Shown here piece after piece: positions 16,858 to 23,449 of a stretch of DNA of 33,030 nucleotides (the first letter of the stretch is position 1; every line of letters starts with the position of its first letter). Position numbers and translations under genes: made by a program. The notes beneath the pieces are model-generated. The model made no database searches and had not been told where the DNA came from. It saw only the letters and a list, made by a program, of their open reading frames with translations. The stretch spans positions 1 through 33,030 of the forward strand of contig JBLHWU010000047.1 of the NCBI GenBank assembly GCA_047629355.1, written 5' to 3'. This stretch comes from CAYUNA01 sp047629355. Lineage in GTDB: Bacteria > Bacteroidota > Bacteroidia > Chitinophagales > Saprospiraceae.

Positions 16858-17520
16858 CTAAATATATTTCATTGTTTCTATGGCTAATTCATCAACCAAT
16901 ATCCATGTACTGTCATAAAATTGATAAGTACCTAATTCATCTTCAAATTTAAAATGATGACCAATTATAGAAAATCTAGTTTTATCGTGATTCCGAAATT
17001 CTAAACCTTTTAAAACAGTTTTGACATTGTGGCATGTCGTTGGAATTACATGCCTTGGATTTTTATTAATCAAACGTTTCAAAACGTTGTTTTCAGTTTC
17101 TCGAATATTTAAATACTTCTCTGTGATTGGAAAACTACTCGATTCTGATAATTTTAAATGATAATCACAAATACCAAAGCCAATTGAAAGTTTATAAAAA
17201 ATATTGTTATTAAATTCGACTATTAGTAAAAACGATTCAATAACTTGGGCCATTATGCCTGTCCTTTTCCCTTCTAAAAAATTACGGCGCATTATGGTCC
17301 AACTTATTAAATCGTTTTTACTTACACCTTTTCCAATTTCAGCAATTCTTGATTTTAAGGTTTTAAATCGTTTAATCGGACCTGTATAATCTTTTTCATT
17401 TGCCTCAACATCAATTTTGTTTAGGTAAATATTTGAAATGTGGTATTTTTTTGCATCATTGAGAAATTCTTCAAATTCATTTGATGCTATGCTCATTCCA
17501 ACTAAATCAATTTTTGCCAT
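16858..17520 (-). CDS. Hypothetical protein carrying an in-frame palindromic element
   Basis: A 220-residue protein of unrecognised family, probably cytoplasmic (no signal peptide or TM helix; starts MAKIDLVGMSIASNEFEEFL). Residues about 67-99 (from SKNDLISWTIMRRNFLEGKR to ESFLL) are translated from a 96-bp TIR element plus a 3-bp duplication, a 33-codon in-frame insertion. Sequence before (KTLKSRIAEIGKG) and after (VEFNNNIFYKLSIGFGICDY) reads as one continuous protein. It follows the 136-residue gene with a 9-nt gap and precedes kbl by 61 nt. The pair may be an acquired cassette. Base use looks more AT-rich than in kbl and tdh. Confidence 0.75.
   Translation of the reverse strand: MAKIDLVGMSIASNEFEEFLNDAKKYHISNIYLNKIDVEANEKDYTGPIKRFKTLKSRIAEIGKGVSKNDLISWTIMRRNFLEGKRTGIMAQVIESFLLIVEFNNNIFYKLSIGFGICDYHLKLSESSSFPITEKYLNIRETENNVLKRLINKNPRHVIPTTCHNVKTVLKGLEFRNHDKTRFSIIGHHFKFEDELGTYQFYDSTWILVDELAIETMKYI
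17223..17324. mobile_element. 96-bp TIR element with TTA duplication, inside a gene
   Basis: The element spans 17226-17321. Its ends GTAAAAACGATTCAATAA and, reverse-complemented, GTAAAAACGATTTAATAA form TIRs, and it is flanked on both sides by TTA (17223-17225 and 17322-17324). A longer copy with TAA on both sides lies at 26685-26849. The shorter length here comes from loss of 63 nt of internal sequence that would have carried a stop in this frame. Confidence 0.88.
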
Positions 17521-17529
17521 TGTTTTTAT

Positions 17530-17940
17530 TTATTCAAATACCTCCTCCGTTCTTTGTTCTAATTTTTCAACGTTATATGATTGAAAAACACACTTAAACC
17601 CAAGTATAATTCCTCTTTTTATCCAAAGGATTTCACCATAACCATGAATTCTATTTTTAGGACTAAATCTATTTATTGTCATTACGCCATCTTCTGACCA
17701 ATTTCCTGTTTCTTGATTTGCCACCCATTTATATAAATAGTCCTTGTAGTCCATTTTTGAGGCATCAATAGAATGTATTTTTCGATTATTAGAAAGTTGC
17801 CAACTTTCAACCACTTTTCTGCCCATGACAGAATATCCTGACCAATTATAAAAAATGAATAGAATTAAGCATTCTTCACTATTCAATTTGGTTTGAAAGT
17901 GGTTTTTATCCTTAATTTCAATAATTTTAGATTTTCCCAT
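17530..17940 (-). CDS. Thioredoxin-fold-like hypothetical protein without CXXC
   Basis: A 136-residue protein. The stretch EECLILFIFYNWSGYSVMGR has the layout of a thioredoxin beta strand and active-site loop, with W-S-G-Y-S in place of W-C-G-P-C, so redox activity is unlikely. This is a fold inference from one motif. It has no signal peptide. Its ATG overlaps the last 14 nt of tdh (tdh stop at 17927), so the two are likely translationally coupled. The partner gene at 16858-17520 follows 9 nt later. Such small degenerate thioredoxin-like proteins are sometimes immunity or chaperone-like partners; nothing here proves that. Confidence 0.7.
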   Translation of the reverse strand: MGKSKIIEIKDKNHFQTKLNSEECLILFIFYNWSGYSVMGRKVVESWQLSNNRKIHSIDASKMDYKDYLYKWVANQETGNWSEDGVMTINRFSPKNRIHGYGEILWIKRGIILGFKCVFQSYNVEKLEQRTEEVFE

Positions 17941-18877
17941 ATTTCTTCTTCAAATTCAAAATCATATCCCCCGTCATCCCCTCCAAATCAAACTTCGGCA
18001 TCCACCCCCAATCTCCCCGCGCCACCGAATCATCAATACTCTGCGGCCAACTCTCCGCTATCTGCTGTCGAAAATCCGGCGCATACGTCACCTCAAAAGC
18101 AGGGTAGTGCCGCTGAATCTCCGCCGTAATTTCCTTCGGTGAAAAACTCATCCCACTCAAATTATAACCCGTCCGCAACTTCACTTTTTCCGCAGAAGCT
18201 TCCATTAATTCAACCGTCGCCCGAATCGCATCTTCCATATAAATCATCGGTAAAGTGGTATCTTCTTGCAAAAAGCAAGTGTAATTCTCACCTTTGATTG
18301 CTTTGTGATAAATATCCACCGCATAATCGGTAGTGCCACCACCTGGTTCAGATTGATAACCAATAATGCCTGGATAACGCAACGAACGAATGTCCATTCC
18401 ATACTTCAGATGGTAGTATTGCGCCCAATGTTCCCCGGCAACTTTGCTCATTCCATAAATTGTCGTTGGGTTCAGAATGGTATGCTGTGGTGTCTGCACA
18501 GCTGGTGTATCTTTTCCAAAAACAGCGATGGAACTTGGGAAAAACACCTTGTCTATCTTCCGTTCCCGAGCCACTTCCAAGACATTGAACAGTCCGTTCA
18601 TATTGATGTCCCAAGTCCGTAAAGGATTCGCTTCTCCAGAAGCGGAAAGAATCGCGGCGAGGTGATAAATTTGAGTAATTTGCTCACTGTCAACGATTTC
18701 ATATAATCGCTTCCTCTCCAAAACATCCAATTGTTCGAAATGTTCTTGCCGATTTGGTGGTATGCGCAAGTCGGATGCAATGACGTTTTCTCTGCCGTAC
18801 GTTTTGGCTAATTCATACATCAGTACGGAGCCGATTTGTCCACCGGCACCAATAATTAATATTTTCTCTTTTCCCAT
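17927..18877 (-). CDS. tdh: L-threonine 3-dehydrogenase, SDR/epimerase type
   Basis: A 316-residue NAD-dependent extended-SDR enzyme that oxidises threonine to 2-amino-3-ketobutyrate. The nucleotide motif GAGGQIG is at 10-16, with acidic residue ASD at 34-36 for NAD. The serine of the catalytic set lies in FPSSIAVFG (113-121), and Tyr141/Lys145 are in YGMSK. SLRYPGIIGYQSEPGGGTTD and the C-terminal DWGWMPKFDL are typical of the epimerase-like threonine dehydrogenases of Bacteroidota. The position upstream of kbl on the same strand supports threonine dehydrogenase over sugar epimerase. Confidence 0.93.
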   Translation of the reverse strand: MGKEKILIIGAGGQIGSVLMYELAKTYGRENVIASDLRIPPNRQEHFEQLDVLERKRLYEIVDSEQITQIYHLAAILSASGEANPLRTWDINMNGLFNVLEVARERKIDKVFFPSSIAVFGKDTPAVQTPQHTILNPTTIYGMSKVAGEHWAQYYHLKYGMDIRSLRYPGIIGYQSEPGGGTTDYAVDIYHKAIKGENYTCFLQEDTTLPMIYMEDAIRATVELMEASAEKVKLRTGYNLSGMSFSPKEITAEIQRHYPAFEVTYAPDFRQQIAESWPQSIDDSVARGDWGWMPKFDLEGMTGDMILNLKKKYGKI

Positions 18878-18933
18878 AAATTTGGTTAGTAATTAGCTTT
18901 AGCCTTTTTTGAAAATATCCATCTACTTTAATA

Positions 18934-19059
18934 TTTGAGAAGCGAGAAAATCTTAAGATTTTCGAACTTCAAAAAAATACCTTGTGCGCTGCCGTAGGAA
19001 GCACAGATAGAGGGTTTTATGAAGAAGAATGGTTTTTCAAACTATTCTTCTTCATAAAA
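18934..19059. repeat. Divergent copy C of the hairpin repeat plus a long hairpin
   Basis: 18934-19014 resembles the middle of repeat copies A and B (TTTGAGAAGCGAGAAAATC, AAGATTTTCGAACTTCAAAA, then a GTGCGCTGCC hairpin) but has drifted. Where A and B have their AAGGGAT hairpin, this copy has a different one at 19015-19059 with perfect 16-nt arms (TTTTATGAAGAAGAAT and its complement). The family thus seems to swap its last hairpin. Confidence 0.65.
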
Positions 19060-19101
19060 TTTCTCTTATTTTAGATAGCTATTTTGGTATAATGCATTAG
19101 C

Positions 19102-19130
19102 TTGAAAAAGGGGAAAACACCCTTTTTCAA
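19102..19130. repeat. Short hairpin
   Basis: TTGAAAAAGGG (19102-19112) and CCCTTTTTCAA (19120-19130) form an 11-bp stem with a 7-nt loop in a gene-free stretch upstream of tdh. No T-run follows, so it is one more palindrome and not a clear terminator. Confidence 0.6.
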
Positions 19131-19226
19131 TATTTTATAATTTGGTTCGCGAAAAATAGGGAAAGAATTTAGATTAGGTAGGGAAATGGAAAGAAATTGC
19201 TGATTTTTTTATTTTTAGTATACCAA

Positions 19227-19478
19227 TGACCCCTATAAGGGCAATGCCGTTGAATCAGGAAGTATTATGTTTTAAATTCAAATAAATCGGTGCATCGCGA
19301 ACGCTATATTGGTAGAAACGATGAATTTTTGAATAGAAGCATGTAGCGCTTCTTCTATTGAAAGTGAAATGGGGCAGTCGCTACGCGCCTTTGGCAAACA
19401 AATCATACATTTCTACCAAGATGACAGTCGCTAACGCGCCTTAATTCAACGGCATTGCTCTTTAGGGGTCGGGGGTTA
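19227..19478. mobile_element. TIR element that supplies a neighbouring stop codon
   Basis: Arms GCAATGCCGTTGAAT (19241-19255) and ATTCAACGGCATTGC (19444-19458) are perfect, and the similarity extends outward to GACCCCTA on both sides. The right end continues into CTTTAGGGGTCGGGGGTTAA, the same terminal sequence as in the elements at 8497-8647 and 15418-15548. A second, inner inverted pair (TTGGTAGAAA near 19300 and TTTCTACCAA near 19410) lies inside. No ORF of note. The right end overlaps the last codons of the HSDR_N-like gene. Confidence 0.72.
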
Positions 19479-19929
19479 ATGAGGCAAAATCAGGAATTTC
19501 CTTTAAAAACTCATACGACTTCTCTTCATAATTCATTTTAAAACAATAATTCGCCAACCCATTCGTAATCAATAAATAATCAACTTGTAACGGCAAATTA
19601 TACACTGCTATCTGTCGTGCCACGGCTTGTGTTAATTTTACTTCAGGAGCTTTGCATTCCACCAATAAAAAAGGTTTCATTGCCTGAGAAAATACCAATA
19701 AATCGCAGCGTTTTCGACGTTCTTGCACCCGCAATTCGCGTTCGATAGACAACCGATTTGGATTGTAATTTTTGACTTGAATTAAGTATTGTACCATCAA
19801 CTGTCGCACCATTTCCTCTGGTCCAATCACCAAGTATTTCTTTCGGATAGGGTCAAAAATAAACCTTTGATTCCCTTCCTTTTTGAAAATCAAATCTTTT
19901 GAAAATTGCAATAAATCTAGTTCAAACAT
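19462..19929 (-). CDS. HSDR_N-like nuclease-domain protein
   Basis: A small cytoplasmic protein resembling the type I restriction enzyme R-subunit N-terminal domain (HSDR_N_2-like), a PD-(D/E)xK nuclease fold. Visible: FIFDPIRKKYLVIGPEEMVR, RQLMVQYLIQVKNY, then RKRCDLLVF and FLLVECKAPEVKL, giving the acidic/ExK-type catalytic set (D, E-x-K). I chose Met at 19929 (MFELDLLQFSKDL), giving 155 residues. The upstream 22 codons are repeat-derived. Such short solo proteins are common in Bacteroidota with no known partner. No restriction methylase or helicase is nearby. The last residues (TPDP, then TAA) are encoded by the end of the TIR element, so the native C-terminus has been altered. Confidence 0.82.
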   Translation of the reverse strand: MFELDLLQFSKDLIFKKEGNQRFIFDPIRKKYLVIGPEEMVRQLMVQYLIQVKNYNPNRLSIERELRVQERRKRCDLLVFSQAMKPFLLVECKAPEVKLTQAVARQIAVYNLPLQVDYLLITNGLANYCFKMNYEEKSYEFLKEIPDFASLTPDP

Positions 19930-19930
19930 A

Positions 19931-19998
19931 GGAGACGGTAGATGGTGGACGGTGGACGGGGAACACGGGTAATTCCGTGAACCGTCTGCCGTCAACCG
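19931..19998. repeat. GC-richer imperfect palindrome
   Basis: ACGGTAGATGGTGGACGGTG at the left and CCGTCTGCCGTCAACCGTTA at the right form a loose inverted repeat in the short gap between the HSDR_N-like start and the pseudogene stop. It contains tandem GGTGGAC units. Confidence 0.5.
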
Positions 19999-20765
19999 TT
20001 ACTTCAATTTAATTTTTCCGATTCTGAAGGTCTTAGAACTTACAGAGTCTTGGGTGAGAATAATCAAGCCATCTTCAACAGATAAGCCAATATCACCACG
20101 CATACTCACCATCAATTCAGAATTTTCGTGCATATTTTTTTAATGGAAATACATATTTTTTACGCTCATATCACTTCTGACCATTAGCTTGCACAACTTC
20201 TAAAAACGTAGGATTGAAAATCGAACTGCCAACTAAATCTTTTTTATAGCTCAAAGTATCAAAGTCCGCATCTTGCCAATCAAGGTTTTTTTCTAATCGT
20301 TGGCTCGCTATTTCTTTTTAATTCGACGATTTGCAACCTATGCTCAAAAGAATTCTTAATCCAACTTTCGTACAAAAGATACATCTTGTCGCCAAGGAAA
20401 ACGCAATCATAAATGGAACGAGAAGCTTCCTCAGAATCGCGATTAAATGCCATTTTAGTTGAACGCGTTTTCTTGAAATCCGCGTTGAATTGATACCAAT
20501 AATCAACTTCTCCCTCATCCCTCAATTCCTGCACGGAAAGGTAATTTCCTCTTTCATCAACCGTCAAGGGAACAGGTGAATTAGCATCATCAGAAATGGT
20601 CAAAGAAACAGATTCTCCCCATTGAAAAGTTGGTTCAGCTTGTGCAAAAAGGTTCTGGTTGCTGCCAAAAATCAATAAAAATAATGGCAAGACTGCAAAT
20701 TGCAAATATTTGTTCACGTTCTGCTTTTTTTTATAAAATACTACTTCGAAAACGTATGCTTTCAA
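19999..20765 (-). pseudogene. Exported hypothetical protein, broken by several lesions
   Basis: The 5' part is open from 20765 to 20280 (161 codons, with signal-like segment FAVLPLFLLIFGSNQNLFAQ). Mature sequence includes DYWYQFNADFKKTRSTKMAF and DCVFLGDKMYLLYESW, suggesting a beta-propeller-like exported protein; the family is not recognised. The frame breaks in an A-run near 20287. The next frame continues as NLDWQDADFDTLSYKKDLVG and SSIFNPTFLEVVQANGQK to a TGA near 20180. Reading through gives YERKKYVFPLKKYA, and after another A-run shift near 20140 comes NSELMVSMRGDIGLSVEDGL to TAA at 19999. Two of the three lesions are in homopolymers, so sequencing error could explain part but not the TGA. 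Confidence 0.8.
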
Positions 20766-20868
20766 AGTATCATAGTTGTTTTTAATAGACTTCTTAATTA
20801 CTTAGAAGTAAGTCTTAAAGTGAATTATACCAGTAAAAAAAGGGTTTCTGAATGATGAATAGTTAGGT

Positions 20869-20921
20869 ATTAATGGTTAATGATGAATAGCGCTTTTAAT
20901 CATTAATTTTTAACCATTAAT
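20869..20921. repeat. Palindromic spacer
   Basis: ATTAATGGTTAA (20869-20880) is mirrored by TTAACCATTAAT (20910-20921), enclosing 29 nt that again contain near-palindromic TGATGAAT/AATCATTA sequence. It lies in a 286-bp gap with no coding signal. Confidence 0.6.
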
Positions 20922-21051
20922 ATAGTAGTGAGTAACAGTGGCGAAGATATACTTTCCTTTTAAAAAATTTTACTTTTTTTAAAATCTTTCCACCTAAGTA
21001 ACGGTAAAATAATAAGTCCGACAAGTTATCCACTGTCTAAATGGCGGAGTT

Positions 21052-21293
21052 ATTTTTTTGGTAGTGCCACAAACGTGCACTTTTACAGTTTAGGTGCTTT
21101 TGTTTATCGAAGGGATTTTTAAGGGATAAAAATCCCTTCCCGCATTGCCGCAGGCAACGCGCACTGTGTTTTTTGAAGCGAGAAAATCTTACGATTTTCT
21201 CGCTGCTCAAACTTAAAAGAACCTTCGTTTACACGGTAATAAGTCACTTTTTCAATAAATGGTGGTGCACATTTGTTACACTACCATTTTTTT
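21052..21293. mobile_element. Hairpin-rich MITE-like element, complete copy B
   Basis: 21-nt terminal inverted repeats (21060-21080 and 21265-21285; GGTAGTGCCACAAACGTGCA against GGTAGTGTAACAAATGTGCA) bound a 226-bp element. An 8-bp direct repeat ATTTTTTT flanks it (21052-21059 and 21286-21293); being low in complexity, that is weaker evidence. Inside are three hairpins, the clearest being GCGAGAAAATC/GATTTTCTCGC. Copy A at 4436-4618 is a near-identical truncated version. No transposase. It ends 16 nt after the ABC ATPase stop codon side and could terminate that transcript. Confidence 0.88.
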
Positions 21294-21308
21294 ATCGTTA
21301 CTAAATAC

Positions 21309-23066
21309 TCAAAAACCCTTAGGTATTGCCGCTATTAACCGCTGCGTATAAGTTGTCTGAGGGTTGTAATATATTTGGTCAGCAGCGCCAATTTCTTCAA
21401 TTTTCCCTTGATTCATGACCACCATTCTATCGCTAATAAATCGGACGACGGATAAGTCATGAGAAATGAAAATATAGCTCAAATTATGCTTTTCTCGTAA
21501 GTCCATGAGCAGGTTTAATATCTGCGCTTGAATCGACACATCTAACGCCGAAACACACTCATCACAGATGATGAATTTAGGATTAACTGCCAAGGCACGA
21601 GCAATACAAATTCGCTGACGTTGTCCACCCGAGAATTCATGTGGCAAGCGATAATAATGCTCCCGCTTTAGTTGCACCGTTTCCAGCAATTCCATTGTTT
21701 TTTCTTTTCGTAATTTACTGGTTTTGTGCAGATTATGAACTTTCATTGGCTCTGCAATAGCTTCGCCAATACTCATGCGCGGATTAAGGGAAGAGTAAGG
21801 GTCTTGAAAAATAATTTGTAAATCTTTCCGTACTGCTCGCATCTCTATTTCTGATAAATCCATCAAGTTTTTACCCTGAAAAATCACATCGCCTGATTGT
21901 GCTTCAATAAGTCGCAAAATGGTACGTCCAAGCGTTGTTTTACCGCAACCTGATTCACCAACTAAGCCCAAAGTTTCTCCAGGAAAAACTTCAAAACTCA
22001 CATCGTCAACTGCTTTTACTACGCTTTTTGACCGTTTAAAAAAGCCACTACTTTTTGAAAAATAAGTCTGTAAATTTTTAACTTCTAAAATGGGAGACTG
22101 ACTGCGTAGTTTTAGCAAACGTTCTTCAACCGTAGTTTGGGGAATATATTGTTCATCAAGCACTTTTTTTAAAGAAATAGCCGTTTCTTCCGCCTGCCAA
22201 TCACCCGATACCGTTTCTTCAATCTTCATAAAATCACTCGCAACAGGTAGCTTTTTCAACCGACCAGATAGGGGCGGACGACAAGCAATCAGACTTTTAG
22301 TATATGGATGCTTTGGATTTTTAAAAATTTCTTCAACCGTTCCTTCTTCCACGATTTTTCCTCGAAACATGACCAACACCCGGTCGGCAATTTCTGCTGC
22401 TACGCCTAAATCATGCGTGATGAATAAAATTCCAGCGTCTAAGTCGTTTTTTAAATTATTAACCAAATCCAGAATCGTTTTTTGTACCGTCACGTCTAAA
22501 GCTGTCGTTGGTTCATCGGCTATCAAAATCGCAGGATTATTCGATAAAGCCATCGCAATCATTACCCGTTGCTTTTGACCACCTGATAGCTCATGTGGAT
22601 AGGCATTGAAAACACGCTCAGGGTCAGGTAGTTTTACTTTTTCAAACAACTGCAAGGTCTGGTTTTCTCCTTCCTTTTTTGAAATATTTTGATGAACCCG
22701 CATAGCTTCCACTACTTGATTGCCACAACGAAAAACAGGATTCAAGGAAGTCATCGGTTCTTGAAAAATTATCGCTAAATCATTCCCACGATATTGGTGT
22801 ATTTTATTTTTTGGAACCTCTAAAAGATTGATGTCTTCTCCGTTTTTATTAAAAATAATCGTTCCATCAACGACTTCTCCTGGCTTTTTCACCAATTGCA
22901 TAATCGACAGGGCCGTCACCGATTTTCCAGAGCCTGATTCACCAACAATACCCACTGTTTCTCCTTTTTTCAAAGAAAAGCTAATTCCATTTACTGCATG
23001 GACGATTTCTTTTTCTGTATGAAAAACGGTTTTTAAATTATTAACTGTAAGTAGGTTGTTGGACAT
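21309..23066 (-). CDS. Fused double ATPase of a Dpp/Opp-type peptide ABC transporter
   Basis: A 585-residue cytoplasmic protein with two complete ABC ATPase domains, equivalent to DppD+DppF in one chain (as in YejF/GsiA). Domain 1: Walker A GESGSGKS (42-49), LSGGQKQR (160-167), Walker B ILIADEPTTALD, H-loop ITHD, then the oligopeptide/dipeptide C-terminal motif HPYTKSLIACRPPLSGR. Domain 2: GESGCGKT (370-377), FSGGQRQR (478-485), FIICDECVSALD, ISHD. The second Walker B reads DEC where DEP is usual; the catalytic Glu is kept. No permease or binding-protein genes are next to it, so its membrane partners must be elsewhere. Monocistronic as far as seen. Confidence 0.95.
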   Translation of the reverse strand: MSNNLLTVNNLKTVFHTEKEIVHAVNGISFSLKKGETVGIVGESGSGKSVTALSIMQLVKKPGEVVDGTIIFNKNGEDINLLEVPKNKIHQYRGNDLAIIFQEPMTSLNPVFRCGNQVVEAMRVHQNISKKEGENQTLQLFEKVKLPDPERVFNAYPHELSGGQKQRVMIAMALSNNPAILIADEPTTALDVTVQKTILDLVNNLKNDLDAGILFITHDLGVAAEIADRVLVMFRGKIVEEGTVEEIFKNPKHPYTKSLIACRPPLSGRLKKLPVASDFMKIEETVSGDWQAEETAISLKKVLDEQYIPQTTVEERLLKLRSQSPILEVKNLQTYFSKSSGFFKRSKSVVKAVDDVSFEVFPGETLGLVGESGCGKTTLGRTILRLIEAQSGDVIFQGKNLMDLSEIEMRAVRKDLQIIFQDPYSSLNPRMSIGEAIAEPMKVHNLHKTSKLRKEKTMELLETVQLKREHYYRLPHEFSGGQRQRICIARALAVNPKFIICDECVSALDVSIQAQILNLLMDLREKHNLSYIFISHDLSVVRFISDRMVVMNQGKIEEIGAADQIYYNPQTTYTQRLIAAIPKGF

Positions 23067-23449
23067 TATATATAAAAATATTTTTTAAAATATGATACTT
23101 TTGAAAAACTAATTTTTTTTGGTGTGCAGCCTTTAAAATGCACCTAACTAATTTACAGTCAGTGTTTTGGGTGTATATTGAAGGCTGCGCCAGAAGATTC
23201 GAGTAATTGATTAAATTTTAGGGTAAACGATGAAATCTCCAAAAATGGAATCCTAGGTACAAAGATTGCAATATTTTAATCAATTGAGTAAGCATTTTAT
23301 TTCTAAATTCACTTTTTTATTTTTTTTTATAAAAACATGAAGCACCATCTACGGCGGTGCGTGGGAAGTGTTGAGAAAGAAAACGGTTCTTTTGTAAAAC
23401 AGTTTTTCCCTCTCAAACTCCTCTTGTTTTTAAACAAAACCTGACTGAA
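23067..23449. other. Intergenic region with a small palindromic element
   Basis: A 383-bp gap between divergent genes. It holds an inverted repeat GCAGCCTTTAAAATGCACC (23126-23144) / GGTGTATATTGAAGGCTGC (23170-23188) with a few mismatches, and a weaker GCACC/GGTGC hairpin near 23342-23360. A TACTTTTG at 23096-23103 fits a Bacteroidota -7 box for plus-strand transcription, but no well-spaced TTG is seen and it is 350 nt from the next start. Confidence 0.55.

Noticed and set aside
19930..19995. N-terminal extension of the HSDR_N-like protein
   Set aside because: It is derived from the GGTGGAC-rich palindromic spacer; MFELDLLQF at 19929 fits the family.
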